Positions 1 to 10,788 of a stretch of DNA of 64,000 nt are shown here, one piece after another. How positions within the stretch are numbered: the stretch's first letter is position 1; the number at the start of each line of letters is the position of its first letter. The notes under the pieces were generated by a model that worked only from the letters and a program-made list of their open reading frames with translations, was not told the origin of the DNA and did no database searches. The translations under genes and the position numbers were made by a program. Source of the DNA: Hyaloscypha bicolor E. Taxonomy: Eukaryota; Ascomycota; Leotiomycetes; Helotiales; Hyaloscyphaceae. Location of the stretch: NCBI RefSeq assembly GCF_002865645.1, contig NW_020194560.1, positions 248,001 to 312,000 on the forward strand, in the 5' to 3' direction.

Positions 1-600
1 CGACGGTGTGATGGGGACGACATTGCGTTTAATTGTTCTTGAAAGGTTGAGAACAATGTCGATTGATGTCCTTGAAGGAGGTGGGACGTTCAAGTGGGAG
101 GAGATTTTGGTTTTGCGTCGCGTGTCGCGTCGAAAGCGCGTAGAGTGTCTGCATTAGCGTCGACTAGCGCGTTTTTCTCAGGAAAGGGGCTGCGAACAAC
201 CAATCGCTCCACAATGTCCAAGAATACCTTGAACAGATGTCCCCAAGTGAAGGACCGAGGCAGTCATGAGTTCGCATGTTCACATATCAATGCTTATACT
301 TCTAAATGTTCACAATGTTCTTGAACAACTGGGAGACCTACGAGGTAAATTTTCCTTCGCTCGCCGGCTCTGCCCAAAGGTGGTCTCCTGCCGCGATGTT
401 CCATGATTTTTGGTACAGCTTTATATATTCTGAGCTGCTCATTCGCTTCAGTTCAGTTCAGACTTAAATAGCATATCCTTGGTCCAAGGAACGGCACAAT
501 GCCATGTCACAAGAAGCCGATCACGTGATCAAAATCTCATAAGGTCCTTACCAATTGCCTCTTGTCAAATTCCTACCAAACTCCGGCTTGCAGTGTTCCA
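1..600. other. Intergenic, no gene seen
   Basis: Nothing convincing is coded here. The only open stretch, a 76-codon plus-strand frame at 94-324, has no recognisable domain and no supporting splice or codon pattern. The region lies downstream of the minus-strand glycosyltransferase-like gene. Confidence 0.5.
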
Positions 601-1923
601 TCAAGACCACATACATTCGCTCGACTCGATATAACTACTCCGCACACCATACAGCGTACTAAGCCCATCACTCCAAACATCACTCTCTAAGACCCCCTTC
701 CCCTTGTCACCCCCCTCATGCCTCGTCATCACCACCTGCCACGAAAAGCTCGAATGCCCGACACCAGCGAAATCTTGCGCCTTCAACAGCACCAAATAAT
801 CCACCAAAGCCCTCTGATCCCACCTTAATCTCTCCAACGCATCCATATCCTTGTCCTTCAGCAAGTCCTCCTTATGCGTAATAGCCATCTTGGAAGCCGT
901 AGCTTGGAGTCCGAATTTGTGGATTTCAGGGAGGTTGCCGGAAGCGACGTATATCAGTGGGATTTTGGCGGAAATTGCTTGCTCGATATAAGCTGCCGTT
1001 TGGCTGGGGAAGTGGGCGTATGCTACGCCTGAGTTGTGGCGCTCCTCGAGGAAGGGATTGTCGGTTTGCAGATGGGCGCCCATAAATGAAGGCTTCATGA
1101 TTGGCTCCGAGACGTTCAACGGTATATCGTACCATTCTGATAACTTATTAAGCGTTGTAGTTGCCAGGCGTCGAACATCTGGTCGGAATTTGAGGATATT
1201 GCCAAAGGTGTGCGCGAATTTGTGGCCATCTGAATGTGCCGGATAATGCAGAAACGACTGCTCGAGATCAATAATAATCGGCTCTTTCTCCGGATACGAA
1301 GGCATATATTCCTCGATCCAGGCCTCCAATTTAATTGGCCACTCCTCTGGATGCTCCAGCCCGCTTGTGGGAATATTGGTAAACAAGTGCTCGGGCAGAA
1401 GACCTCGCCGGCGCGAACTGTCTGTCTGTTCCATATGTCTGATGAGCAACAAATCCGGACAAGACACCCTCAATGAGTCTGTAAAATGGTTCACATCAAA
1501 CATATACTCCATCCCATTTCTCCCCGGCCCATGCCTCTTCTCCGCATGTCCATGATCATGCCCCAGATCGTCCTCATCCCTCAATGCAATATTTGGCAGC
1601 ACCAAAGCACCTCCCGCACCAATTGCATACCTCACACAATTCAAGATCGAATTCCGAACATGGCCGATACCGCCGTGGTTATTGTCACACGTGAACACCA
1701 GGCTTTGGTTCCATTTCGTAGACGAGCAGACCGCTCGCATTTCCTCGGAATCCACGGGAGGAAAGTCGAAGGCGTCAATGGAGGGGCTAATGAGGCCGGC
1801 CTTGGAATTGGACGGACCGTACCAGATTCTCCGCGCGGGGATGCTTTCCCTGTCAAAGGCTAGCCAGAGCCAGATGGATGCAAGAACTCCTCCTACGACG
1901 ACTGCATATCGACGAGAGACCAT
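601..1923 (-). CDS. Type II membrane glycosyltransferase-like protein (O-fucosyltransferase-like)
   Basis: Single-exon gene of 440 aa. Residues 7-23 form one hydrophobic span just after a short basic N-terminus, the layout of a Golgi type II membrane enzyme. The motif HGGIGHVRNSI (residues 83-93) resembles the sugar-nucleotide loop near the N-terminus of GDP-fucose-type transferases, and near the C-terminus GHSSFSWQVV resembles their conserved Ser/Phe loop. This family is widespread and mostly uncharacterised in filamentous fungi. The substrate cannot be told from sequence. The start chosen is the first Met that leaves the membrane span at the N-terminus. No introns are needed and no lesion was seen. 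Confidence 0.65.
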   Translation of the reverse strand: MVSRRYAVVVGGVLASIWLWLAFDRESIPARRIWYGPSNSKAGLISPSIDAFDFPPVDSEEMRAVCSSTKWNQSLVFTCDNNHGGIGHVRNSILNCVRYAIGAGGALVLPNIALRDEDDLGHDHGHAEKRHGPGRNGMEYMFDVNHFTDSLRVSCPDLLLIRHMEQTDSSRRRGLLPEHLFTNIPTSGLEHPEEWPIKLEAWIEEYMPSYPEKEPIIIDLEQSFLHYPAHSDGHKFAHTFGNILKFRPDVRRLATTTLNKLSEWYDIPLNVSEPIMKPSFMGAHLQTDNPFLEERHNSGVAYAHFPSQTAAYIEQAISAKIPLIYVASGNLPEIHKFGLQATASKMAITHKEDLLKDKDMDALERLRWDQRALVDYLVLLKAQDFAGVGHSSFSWQVVMTRHEGGDKGKGVLESDVWSDGLSTLYGVRSSYIESSECMWS

Positions 1924-2576
1924 TTTGATCGGGAAAGAGAATCAATCGTCCGGTGCGATGATTTTGGGACGGAAGATGGATCCATCTTAGGATTTAATTT
2001 CGAGCAGTGGGCCATGGTGGCAAGCTGGCATGGGCTTGGCCGTGCGTGAGGTGATACATGCTGAGGATGTTCTGAGATGTTTGATGTTTGAGGTTGGCCC
2101 TAGTCGGTGATCTGTGGGGTGCAGAAGCGAGGCGGGGTGGGGATATCAGGAAGGATAATTACATGAGAACTCACCCCTTTTTCACAATCCAAAATGTCGG
2201 GAGATTTTAAAGAAATGTTCATATTTTTAGTTTACTTTCGGTGTCGCCTCCTAGGAGATTCTTATCGTGTTGGCTCCCTCGAGCCTTAGAAAAGCAACGA
2301 TCGATGAAACGGTCGAGGTGTAACCGAGTCTCGCTTGAGGTGAAACAAACTTCTCGGACGTCGACGCCGAATCAAATGCAATAATCACATAAATTCAACA
2401 CAGACCTGACGGTGTTATCCAAATTCAAGTATTGACTTGCTGCTCTACGGTAACATGCGCTGTCTTCCAAAAGAAAACTCTCTCGCCTCCTTCGCGTATT
2501 CTTCTCTCCGACTCATGGGATTGGGTGAAAGAAGTTTCGCGTTCCCTTCTTCTGCGCCTCGCTCACTCCTCACTCC
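1924..2576. other. Intergenic
   Basis: This holds the upstream region of the glycosyltransferase-like gene and the 3' side of the 271-aa gene. From about 2,510 the plus strand becomes a C/T-rich repetitive stretch that continues into the 3' coding repeats of the next gene. No conserved ORF was seen. Confidence 0.4.
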
Positions 2577-2745
2577 TCACTCAAACCAGACCTCCTCACT
2601 CACAGCTACTTTTTTACTCACACCTGCCTCCATAACCACAGCCGCCTTTTCACTTAGACCTTCCTCTTCGCTCACAGCTGTCTCCTCACTCAAAGATGCC
2701 TCCTCACTCACAGCTGTCTCGGTCAAAGTCGCCGCCTCACTCAAG
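2555..2745. repeat. CTCACTC-rich minisatellite in the 3' end of the 271-aa ORF
   Basis: On the plus strand, units such as CCTCCTCACTCACAGCTG and variants recur several times between about 2,560 and 2,745. They encode the Ser-Glu-rich repeats on the minus strand. Copies are imperfect, with spacing near 30 bases. Confidence 0.6.
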
Positions 2746-3392
2746 GAGGGAGTGACTGCCATATCCTTCCCCCTCCTCTTCGACACAACCTCCGTCCAAT
2801 TGTTCCCATCAACCTCCACCCTCCCAACAACGCCATCCATACCCACCTCCCCGATCTCCTCTCCCTTCTCAGTCTGTCTCCATCCCGCCTGCGTCTTACT
2901 TGTTGGCAATCCTTTCGTAAACTTCTCCTTACCCTTCTGCCTATTACTCTCCTTCCTGGCATTATGGGCGATTGACATCTCCATCTGCGATCTCATTGCC
3001 AGCTGAACCGCCATCTCGAGGCTCATCCCCTGCTCCTCCTCGGCCGCCTTCTTCACCTCCAACACCACTTCTGCCTTTGCCTTTTCCGCAATTTTCTTAG
3101 AGTGTCGCCTTCCCCTATGCGCCTTCCTCTTCTTCTTAGGCTTTGAGTTCACGATGGGTTGTGCTTTCACTGACTTCTTCTTGAAGAGGATAGCTCTGAT
3201 TGCAGGGCTCACGATGAGAGGTGAGGCGAGGACGAGTGTCGCTGCGAGCGAGCCGTAGGTGGTGGATGTGGTCGAGATTATGCCTGGGACACCCGCGGCG
3301 GTGGAATTAAGATTTGTCATTGTGGCAACAATGGATGAGTCGATGAGGTTTGGTTGTTTTGATGATGATAATAGACCATGGTCGATGGGCAA
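2577..3392 (-). CDS. Unknown membrane-anchored protein with Ser/Glu-rich C-terminal repeats
   Basis: 271-aa open frame; no known family recognised. A hydrophobic stretch at about residues 46-68 (from SLAATLVLASPLIV onward) could be a single membrane span, preceded by a Ser/Thr/Asn-rich head. A strongly basic segment follows (KKKS...KPKKKRKAHRGRRHSKK), then a charged helix, and the last 65 residues are degenerate repeats around SEEA/LSEE/AVSEE. In DNA the repeats appear as CTCACTC-rich units, so the 3' end behaves like a minisatellite. Met25 is an alternative start that would place the span closer to the N-terminus. It could be a rapidly evolving lineage-specific gene or, less likely, an accidental long ORF. 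Confidence 0.5.
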   Translation of the reverse strand: MPIDHGLLSSSKQPNLIDSSIVATMTNLNSTAAGVPGIISTTSTTYGSLAATLVLASPLIVSPAIRAILFKKKSVKAQPIVNSKPKKKRKAHRGRRHSKKIAEKAKAEVVLEVKKAAEEEQGMSLEMAVQLAMRSQMEMSIAHNARKESNRQKGKEKFTKGLPTSKTQAGWRQTEKGEEIGEVGMDGVVGRVEVDGNNWTEVVSKRRGKDMAVTPSLSEAATLTETAVSEEASLSEETAVSEEEGLSEKAAVVMEAGVSKKVAVSEEVWFE

Positions 3393-3620
3393 ATTGGCGA
3401 TAGACGAGGACGACGAAGTTGAATTGTTCGAAGGGGGTAGTGTTTGTGCTGGTGAATTATTCGATGAATCTTTAGGTGAAGAAATCTAAGTTGTGGCTTC
3501 ACTTGCGAAATCTAAAAATTTAGAAGCAGTGAATTTTATTTTAGACTGATTCAGTCAGGATAGGGGCTTGGACCGTCGGTACCAACAAACAGGTACTCTG
3601 GGTCTTGACTAGGGCGGTTC

Positions 3621-4160
3621 CAGTGTGTCAAAGAACTCCTAATACTACCATACTACTCGTGAATATTCATGAGTAGCGTGAGTAGAATATGAGTAGACTA
3701 GAGTATATACTCATGAGTAGTCATAAGCAGCCGTCACGTGACTAGAACGATTATGGTTCGCTTAATAACTATCAAATAATAAAGGCACCTATTAAGCAGC
3801 CCTAGTAAAGTAAACTGGGGCTTGTGTAAGACTAGCTAAATCCTAATTTTGTATAATAGTAAACTAGTTGTCCTCCTCGGAACCTTGATTTTTGCCAGAC
3901 CTTTGGCTCGCATGGCGACGCTACCGCCTGAAGGGGCGAGGTAGTGCTGGAGCGAGAGCGGGCGGGGCTTTACCTAATAAGGCCAGCATATCACGTGGAT
4001 CATCACGTGCATACTACTCATACTAATCACAAATATTTGTGATTAGCTTGATGAGAATACGAGTAGAGTATGAGTAGCGCTCTAATTAGTTGAGTAGAGT
4101 ATGAGTATGTCCCACTACTCTACTCTGCTCTACTCTACTCTACACTCATTTGACACATTG
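3621..4160. mobile_element. hAT-like non-autonomous element (MITE), about 540 bp
   Basis: The left end CAGTGTGTCAAA is matched by TTTGACACATTG at the right end, 12-bp terminal inverted repeats with one mismatch. The interior is packed with GAGTAGAGTATGAGTAG-type subterminal motifs in both orientations and has two 24-bp palindromes, at 3653-3676 and 4023-4046 (the second is perfect). No transposase is encoded. Ends of the form CA(G/A)TG with subterminal repeats are typical of hAT elements, but the flanking 8 bp do not give a clean target duplication, so the superfamily is tentative. Confidence 0.65.
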
Positions 4161-5080
4161 TTTGTATCCATCCATCCGAGGTAAGTAATGCTAAGTAGTG
4201 ACAGGTGGGAAATGTTCAAATATGATGCCTTTGACAGACTTCAGCCAAAGTCGGTTCCCCAAGTCGGCTCCCACCAATCAAATTGGGCAGCGCAACACTC
4301 AGGTCCAGGAGCCGTTGCGCATTCTTCCTTCACAATAAGAGCTACGACAGTAATGGCGAGCGAGAACTCTGGAGGCAATCCTGCCCCGACGCAAGTTCCG
4401 AGAGGAAAACAAGGCCACCTGCGTGCTCTATTTTCGCTGCCCTGGCCATCCAAACCTTTGCTCTCATTTTAAAAGCGTAAGCACAAGCGGGTGTTGTGAG
4501 TGGGTGTTGCGCTGCCTGATTTTGTTAGTGCAAGTCGACTTGGTTAAAGTCCTTTGACACACCTCTTCTGGGGCGGCTGAGACTTTGACGGTTGGTTGAC
4601 TTCATGATTTATCCCGACCCCTTAGACGCTCTATTCTTGTGATTTCCTTGCCCACCCTATTCTAGAACCAGATGATCTCAGTAATGCAGAATGTGGTTGA
4701 GAAGCCCCGAATAGTGGCTGCCAACTGAGAACTTTGCAGAAAAGCCTTAATTACCAGGTAATGCAATCTCTAACCTTCCTCTGTCCAAAGAAGCTGAACA
4801 CAACCACAAGTTGGAACAAAACGCCACAAAAACGATCAGCCGCGTATGATATCAGGTATGAGCTTGCCCGCATCAATCTCAGCCGTGATTTTCTCGTGCG
4901 TCTCTTTCGAGTTCTGGAGAAAACGGCCCACAGTCATGCCGATGCACGTCAACAAAGGCGCCATTTCCGGCTTGAATTTCTCCGGCGGATAAGCAAGCTA
5001 GTCATTCACCTTCAACATCATAATCTGTTTTGACTTTCATGTAACTTAATTTAACCCGTATCCCTTGTACCTGATATTGC
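4161..5080. other. Intergenic, no supported gene
   Basis: Short open frames exist on both strands (for example 4188-4472) but none has a recognisable motif, and opposite-strand frames over the same bases are equally long. This is probably the upstream flank of the hAT-like element and the 3' region of the next gene. Confidence 0.4.
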
Positions 5081-7272
5081 TCACATCCCTAGGCTTTCTT
5101 CATCGCCCGATGCTCTGGAGCGAAAAATATTCAATATAGACTGTCGGTATTCCCTTTCTAAGCCAGAAGGCTCTTCTTCTTCTAGGTGCTGTCTTGTCTT
5201 CCTCCAAACCGCAAACTCGTTTTGCCACGAAGGCCACTTCTTCATAAGCCAATAAATGACACACATTGCGACAAGAAGAATAAAAATAGTGATGAGAAAC
5301 CAAAACGGGGTGAGACCAAACGGTATGACTGACGGTTGCATAGAAAATATCGATGCGGTTAACGTGATTGGATATAACACCTTAGATCAGCGAATTAGCA
5401 AAGTCATCGCATTTGACCATATTCATCGAGATATACCCAAATTAGAAATGTCGAGGTAAATGAGGCATGCTTGTTTGCATCGCGGCCTTCCAAGGAAAGG
5501 CGTAGTGTAAGCTAAAAACCATATAGTCAGCGAGATATCTTCCTTGTCGAAGCTGCGGCTGGCTTAAGGAAGCTTCCACTCACTGTTTCAAAGTCTCTGC
5601 TTAGGTCGTCTCTCAATAACTCAAGTTTCTGGAGAAGATTTTGCAGGTTTCCAAAGGTCTTCTTTATCGCACGAAGCGACCTGCCAGCGGCGCAGTTGTC
5701 TTGGGACTCAGGAGATTTGCTGGGAAAAGGATGCTGCAAGTCAGAGAAGTAGTCGATATCTCCCCCATCCGGCGAAGCAAATGCGTTCCATTGGTTGAGG
5801 GTCCCCGAAAGCACGTTAATGAACGTGCCGAGCTGTTGCATCCTCTCTAGAGTCCAATTGAAAGAGCGTTTTATTTCTTCCGACGGTTCGCTCGAGTTTT
5901 GAGATGCACTGCAGTACGTGAATGTATGCGATTGTTTCTGTGGTGGCGTCAGTCTTGAAATGAGAGATACTGATGGCAGGACTTATACATATGCAATTAT
6001 ATCGCACTCCATTTTATGAATCAGCTCTTGCCACTCTTGACCGACTTCTTTGATATTTACCTCCAAAGCTTTCGTAAAGTATTGTCGGGGTCTCCAAATT
6101 GGCTTACTTACATGGAGACCTGTTGCAATAGGATCTTCGTCAAATCCGTCCACCTTCTGATCCACTACGGCTTCCCCGTCTTCGCCATCCCCATCATGAA
6201 GCTCTCCGTCATCGTAGAGGTCCCCGGACTCATGTGCATTATCTAGAAAAGCGCAAGCAGTCCACTGCCATTCGCCGTGGCCGTACACAACACATGACAC
6301 TTGAGTCTCGTGGATTCGGTACACATCCTGGCCTCCTGCCGCTGAACTCTCTCCGTCTGTAAGCGAGACATCCGTCCATTTCCGCATACTATGTATGGAG
6401 CGTTTTTTGTGAGAGTCCTCTGGGCGAGGAGATTTCCTTAGAGCAAAGAAGGGCAGATGGAATTCCATCTGAAATTTAGACATTCCATCCGACTAAGCCG
6501 TATAGTAAGTACCAGGATAGACAATAGATCCTAGAAAGCGAAGGAAGATATCACTTACAGAAATATGGACCATTATTGAAGGCTTAAAGCCAACGTGCTT
6601 GCACATCGCATCGCGAAGGACCGGGACATGATGAAATGGGGCGGTAGCAGCTAAAGCACATATGAAGTCGGGAGTCAAGTCAACGACGCACCTTCACGAC
6701 AGTTAGGGATCTGCAGACATAAAGATGTACCTCAAGCAACTCACACAAGACGCCGCTCCGCATCTGGCTCTTGCCCAAGGCTGTACCTCTGGAATAGAAC
6801 AATGTCAGCAAATGGACCAATCAAGGGAAGGCTGCGTTCTGGCAAGCCATACAGGTTGACCCAAGTATCTTAAACCCTCAGCCGCGGTCATCCAACCATT
6901 GGAAAGCCTCGGAGTTCCGCAGCCAGATAGAATGTTGTTCTTCCGATCATCGATCCATAAAGCTCTCCTTGTCCCAGCATCTCCAACGCCAGCTTCAATA
7001 TCCTTGAGGCTGGTGTTCCCGCAGTACCTCTTGACCCCATCAGCCTCACTCGGAAAACCTAGATCTGTGGACTCTTGCAAAAAGTTAGTTAGCCTATCTT
7101 GAAAGCCACTGATCTGATTTCTTGCTTCAACAGCTGGCACGTCATCTTTCCCCGTCAGAGAATGGTGGGCGAAGAACGAACGGGGCCACGCGTTTGTGAG
7201 CCAGGGGATGGAGTCGCGTTTTCGTCGGAAAGTCCGCGCCTTCCGCTCTCTCTTTAGCCTATAGCTCAACAT
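5081..7272 (-). CDS. 601-aa fungal membrane protein with CorA-like C-terminal double span
   Basis: Seven exons join in frame: 7272-6853, 6788-6745, 6691-6559, 6468-5989, 5937-5584, 5511-5437 and 5380-5081 (1,806 nt). Introns are 51-90 nt with good GT/AG ends. The soluble N-terminal two-thirds has the order RALWIDD..., DLTPDFICALAATAPFHHVPVLRD, then MEFHLPFFALRKSP and EWQWTACAFLDN, a pattern I associate with a large family of ascomycete proteins of unknown function. The C-terminus has two hydrophobic segments (STFLIWVLYPITLTASIFSM and PFWFLITIFILLVAMCVIYWL) split by a short loop, the topology of CorA-type metal channels; the usual GMN signature is replaced by SMQ. Ion transport is therefore only a possibility. 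Its same-strand neighbour upstream is the small zinc-ribbon gene. Confidence 0.75.
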
Positions 7273-7829
7273 TGATAGCCGACGACGCCACTTATCTGGG
7301 GAGGTAGAGTGGGGACAAATTCTAGCCGGGGTCGGTCATTTGTGGCTGGACGTCAAAGCATCTATTGAGGAAGTTAGCGAACCATGTTGACTGTTGAGAA
7401 CGACTCGTGTAACCTTATATCTGTATGGGCTGGTTAGCGAAAATTGACTACAGAGAGTCGATATCCGGAGAAAAACCCGCGAGTCATCATCAAAGCCGGA
7501 AACCAGGCAAGTACTCCAGTTGTACGTTTTGGTACCAAGATCTGATTGTCGCCAACCCAATATCGAGCTGGCAAGAGGCAAGAAAAACGTTTGATTTTTA
7601 AGTGGAGGTAGATGTACTCAAGGCAAACTGAGAGCAAAACAGGTGGCGAGATGTAAGTCATTAAATTGACCTTCAACCTTCGTCTCTCGAAGGCAAACAG
7701 GAAGGCAACGAGCTATAATCCACCTCTTTCACCGCCTTCACAAGAATAGACCATTCGAGGACCGTTGAGGAGGTCATTCGCACTGTAGTGTTGTCTCCGC
7801 ATGGCTTACGGCTCGGGAGGTCCAGTGCC

Positions 7830-8437
7830 TTACTGCACCCTGACCTTTTCGGTGCGACAGTACGGGCATCTTTGGGCTCCGCAGTCAGGACAATGCTCGA
7901 CCATGATCCCAATCTTAGCCTTGTCACATGCGCACTGTTTTGGGCCGAAATGTTAGGCACTGATTCATCAATTTGGGCATTGAGACCCGATCATTACGAT
8001 TTGGCCACTCACGCAATGCCAAACATAAACATAACGCTTCCCCCTCTGTGGCGGCTACACATGGGTTAGAAATGCGGAATATAGGGATTTTGGATAAGGC
8101 ATTCAAGAAGGCTTACCCGGAGAGAAGAAATTGGTTCGATGGTAGATGCTGTTGCAGCCTCATTTTCGACGTTGGGTACAGATGCATTGATACCTTCAAC
8201 ACCATCTTTGGGCGAGAATGAGGCTGTCGATGACAGTTCGCAATCAAGCCCGAAGCGAGCCGCGAAGCAAGCAGGGCATCTTGGATTATCCCCATAATTG
8301 ATCCCAGACATGAGGAGCAGGGTTGACGTGAAATTAGGCTCACTCGGGCTCTCCTGGCTAGGAAAAAAAGAATCGACGTAATAGATCCGATTGGCTAAGT
8401 CAACTTCGCCACTCTCTCCTGTCTTCCGAACAATCAA
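7830..8437 (-). CDS. Small Cys-rich zinc-ribbon-like protein (155 aa)
   Basis: Three exons, 8437-8117, 8054-8013 and 7934-7830, join in phase (468 nt). Both introns have textbook ends (GTAAGC with TTCTAAC branch; GTGAGT with CCTAAC branch). The C-terminal 45 residues read WHCCACD, HCPDCG, RCPYCR, giving closely spaced CxxC pairs as in the short W-C-x2-C...C-x2-C...C-x2-C domains common in fungal proteins of unknown function. An extra CxxC (RCPACF) lies near residue 55. Function is unknown; zinc binding is inferred from the Cys pairs. No single long open frame marks this gene: the domain only appears after splicing. Confidence 0.65.
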
Positions 8438-9552
8438 TCATTCGGGGCATCCGCGACTTATAATCACCCCCACATATCAGATACACCGTTCGGGGCCAAA
8501 AATCAGTTGAAATTTGGGCTATTGACCGCCCTCGCATGACCTGGGTATCAAATAAGGCTAACCTTTTCTTCGGGGAATACGGATGCTACTCATGGAAGGC
8601 TTGTACTTCTCACTAAGCTGGCAGGAGTCCCCTGTTTACCAACGCAGGTTTGTGGAGCAGGAGGTCTGGGTGTTACATCCAGTGCGCACTCTCAACAGCA
8701 GCAAACCGTTGAAAAAAATAGGCAAAGCCCACTCAAACGCTGTGCCCCCACACATGTCCTATCGCGTCTTGCCCAGCCCACCGGAAAATAAAAGTGGCGT
8801 CAGGCGATTACGGTAACTTCAACGTTCCTGTCGCGCAAGAAAAGAAAGAAAAGAAAAGCAATCTTAAGCTTACCTATTTCACACGGTAAAGTTGTTTACA
8901 GAGGCACAGAAGGACTTGACTTGATCAGGTATTGAATCCCTCGTTTGGCTTGTTTTGTTTACTCGCTTTGGCAAAGCGACATTGGAGAATGTACGTGCGC
9001 AAGAAACCCTTGCTAGTGCTACTGGACTCTCCCCCCACTACTGCAAAACTGTGTGGGTCCCCGCAAAACCAGCCTGGCACGGTCCAGTTGCCATACCAAA
9101 AAACCCCTGCACTTTGACCCACTGTTACATTTAACCAGGGGGGAGAGCATCTTTATGTGGTGTAACTCCGTTGGAGGTACTTATCGTTTGCTAGTCCGTG
9201 CCACAAATTTAGCGAGAACATTAATTTTGGGGGTTGGCTATGGGCCCGTCGCTTTCACAAACCACCAGTGGTGACTAGTGGAAAGTACGAAGTGTTCAAA
9301 AGATGGGGGAGTCATGCCGCGATGCTGAGCAAGATGCCAGCCGCAGCAGCAGCCAGCTTCTCAACAAAAATAAGAACGCCAATGAAGGCGGAAAGGACTG
9401 AATCGTGTCTTTGGCAGGTGCCGCGGCCCTTTGCGGATGCAGGCACGTACAGGCATTTGTCTCGAGGGCTAATGCCATTGGCCGGTGGTTTTGGAGCGGT
9501 GTGGTACTGTACCCTGCTGACAGCTGCGTTTAAGACCTCAAATGTGGGCCCA
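8438..9552. other. Intergenic with purine-rich tract
   Basis: No gene is supported. A purine-rich run of AAGAAAAG units lies at about 8,837-8,860. Overlapping open frames on both strands between 8,580 and 9,680 have no recognisable content. The region ends at the left arm of the 1.3-kb inverted-repeat element. Confidence 0.4.
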
Positions 9553-9748
9553 GTACGGAAGGCCGTAAGGATCAATCGTCCAAGCGAACTTTTCCACTTA
9601 CGACTTATGACTTCACCCCACCAAAAATCGTTTACATACCACACCCCCTCTCCCTATACCTCTACTATTATTACTTAAAATACTACTCTCTCTTTAATTC
9701 TTATTTATATATATAGGAGAGAGGGGTAGGGGGTAAGGGGTAGGTAGG

Positions 9749-10247
9749 TGTCACGATAAGGTGATATTGCAGTGGTGGTAAAGAGCTTGAATTGAGCTGA
9801 AGGCTGTGTGCCGGGCTAAAAGCACTAGCTACACGCTAAGTCACGTGCAGTGGCACCACGTGACTGGTGCCACGTAACAGTAGGGGGTGGGGAGGGGGTG
9901 AGGTAAGGAGGGCGAGCTAGCAAGTGAAAAGTGAAAAGTGAGAAGTGAGAAGTAAGCTTTGAGGCACGTGACTCGCGAGGAAAAGGAAGCCCTATAAATA
10001 GGCTACTTGTATACGAGTATGTGTGACGTACTTCGTACCCGGGGAAACAGATATAAAGTCTCCACTTCCAAGCCAAACTGATTCAGGTAATACTTCTTCG
10101 AAACTGAAAGAATGATTGGTCAATTATCCCTGTTAGCGCAGAACCTGCTGGAACCAAATTAACCTCTGTTTCCCCGAGTACCATAGTATGGAGGTACAGC
10201 CCATAATGATAGTAATAGCGCTAGCAGGGTCCGAACTTTTCAACCTG
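9749..10247 (+). mobile_element. LTR-like sequence (solo LTR candidate)
   Basis: It begins with TGTCACGATAAGGTGATATT and contains a TATA-box-like CCTATAAATAGG near 9,992. It ends around CGAACTTTTCAACCTGGTATCACAACA, where TGGTATCA resembles a retrotransposon primer-binding site just after an LTR. A 9-bp-arm hairpin (GTGGCACCA...TGGTGCCAC) lies at 9850-9873. The first ~98 bp recur, mutated, at 12644-12741. No gag or pol is seen next to it, so it would be a solo or truncated LTR. The exact 3' edge is uncertain. Confidence 0.5.
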
Positions 10248-10440
10248 GTATCACAACAATAACATATCGTAAATTTTTTTTTAAAAAAAAGTAGCACTAC
10301 TATACGGTACTGTGATGGATATTTACAGTGTTTAAATAAACTTTTTATGTTTTGTGTAGCAAAAGTTATCGAGTATTGAAATCACGAGTTTTCTATTAAC
10401 CCCTGCTAGCGCTATTACTATTATTATGGGCTGTACCTCC
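10190..10440. repeat. Inverted repeat with ~40-bp arms
   Basis: GGAGGTACAGCCCATAATGA... at 10190-10231 pairs with its near-perfect reverse complement at 10398-10440 (...TTATTATGGGCTGTACCTCC). The loop of about 165 bp is A+T-rich. It lies inside the larger inverted-repeat element and may be the inner continuation of its two arms. Confidence 0.7.
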
Positions 10441-10641
10441 GTAAATTTTTAGTAGGGTCCCCTTGCCTTGCCCCTCCCCCCCCCCCCTCTGCCCCTATAC
10501 TTATAGAGAGAGAGAGAAGAATTCAAGAGAGTAAATATTTTAAGTAGTAATAGAGGCACAGGCAGAGGGGGGCATAGTATGTGGGCGTGGTGTGTGGGCA
10601 TTGCGATTTTTGGTGGGATGAGCACGGACGTGCCAAGTCAT

Positions 10642-10788
10642 ACGCAGGTACAGGCTTAGCAGGCCCTAATATTTGTCACACCGCCTTGGATTCTGCCGAG
10701 CAAAATTCGGATAGCGTATGCTACGGGGCACTTCAGCGCACCCCCCCTGCGAAGGCGGTATAACAAACATTAGGGCCTGCACCTGCGT
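10642..10788. mobile_element. 147-bp MITE with target-site duplication
   Basis: Left terminus ACGCAGGT and right terminus ACCTGCGT are inverted repeats that extend inward for about 40 bp (…GGCCCTAATATTTGTCACACCGCCTT against its complement …GGCGGTATAACAAACATTAG). It is flanked on both sides by AAGTCAT (10635-10641 and 10789-10795), a 7-bp direct duplication that could be 8 bp if the edge is moved by one base. The left arm of the host element lacks this segment, so it is a clean insertion into the right arm. hAT-like by duplication size. Confidence 0.75.

Noticed and set aside
94..324. 76-codon plus-strand ORF
   Set aside because: No motif, no conserved feature, and no splice context.
4188..4472. 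94-codon ORF after the MITE
   Set aside because: An equally long frame exists on the opposite strand and neither shows a domain.
5989..6110. Intron starting GTAAGT at 6110 in the 601-aa gene
   Set aside because: No acceptor restores frame, and reading straight through gives the expected family continuation (PRQYFTKALEVNIKEV).
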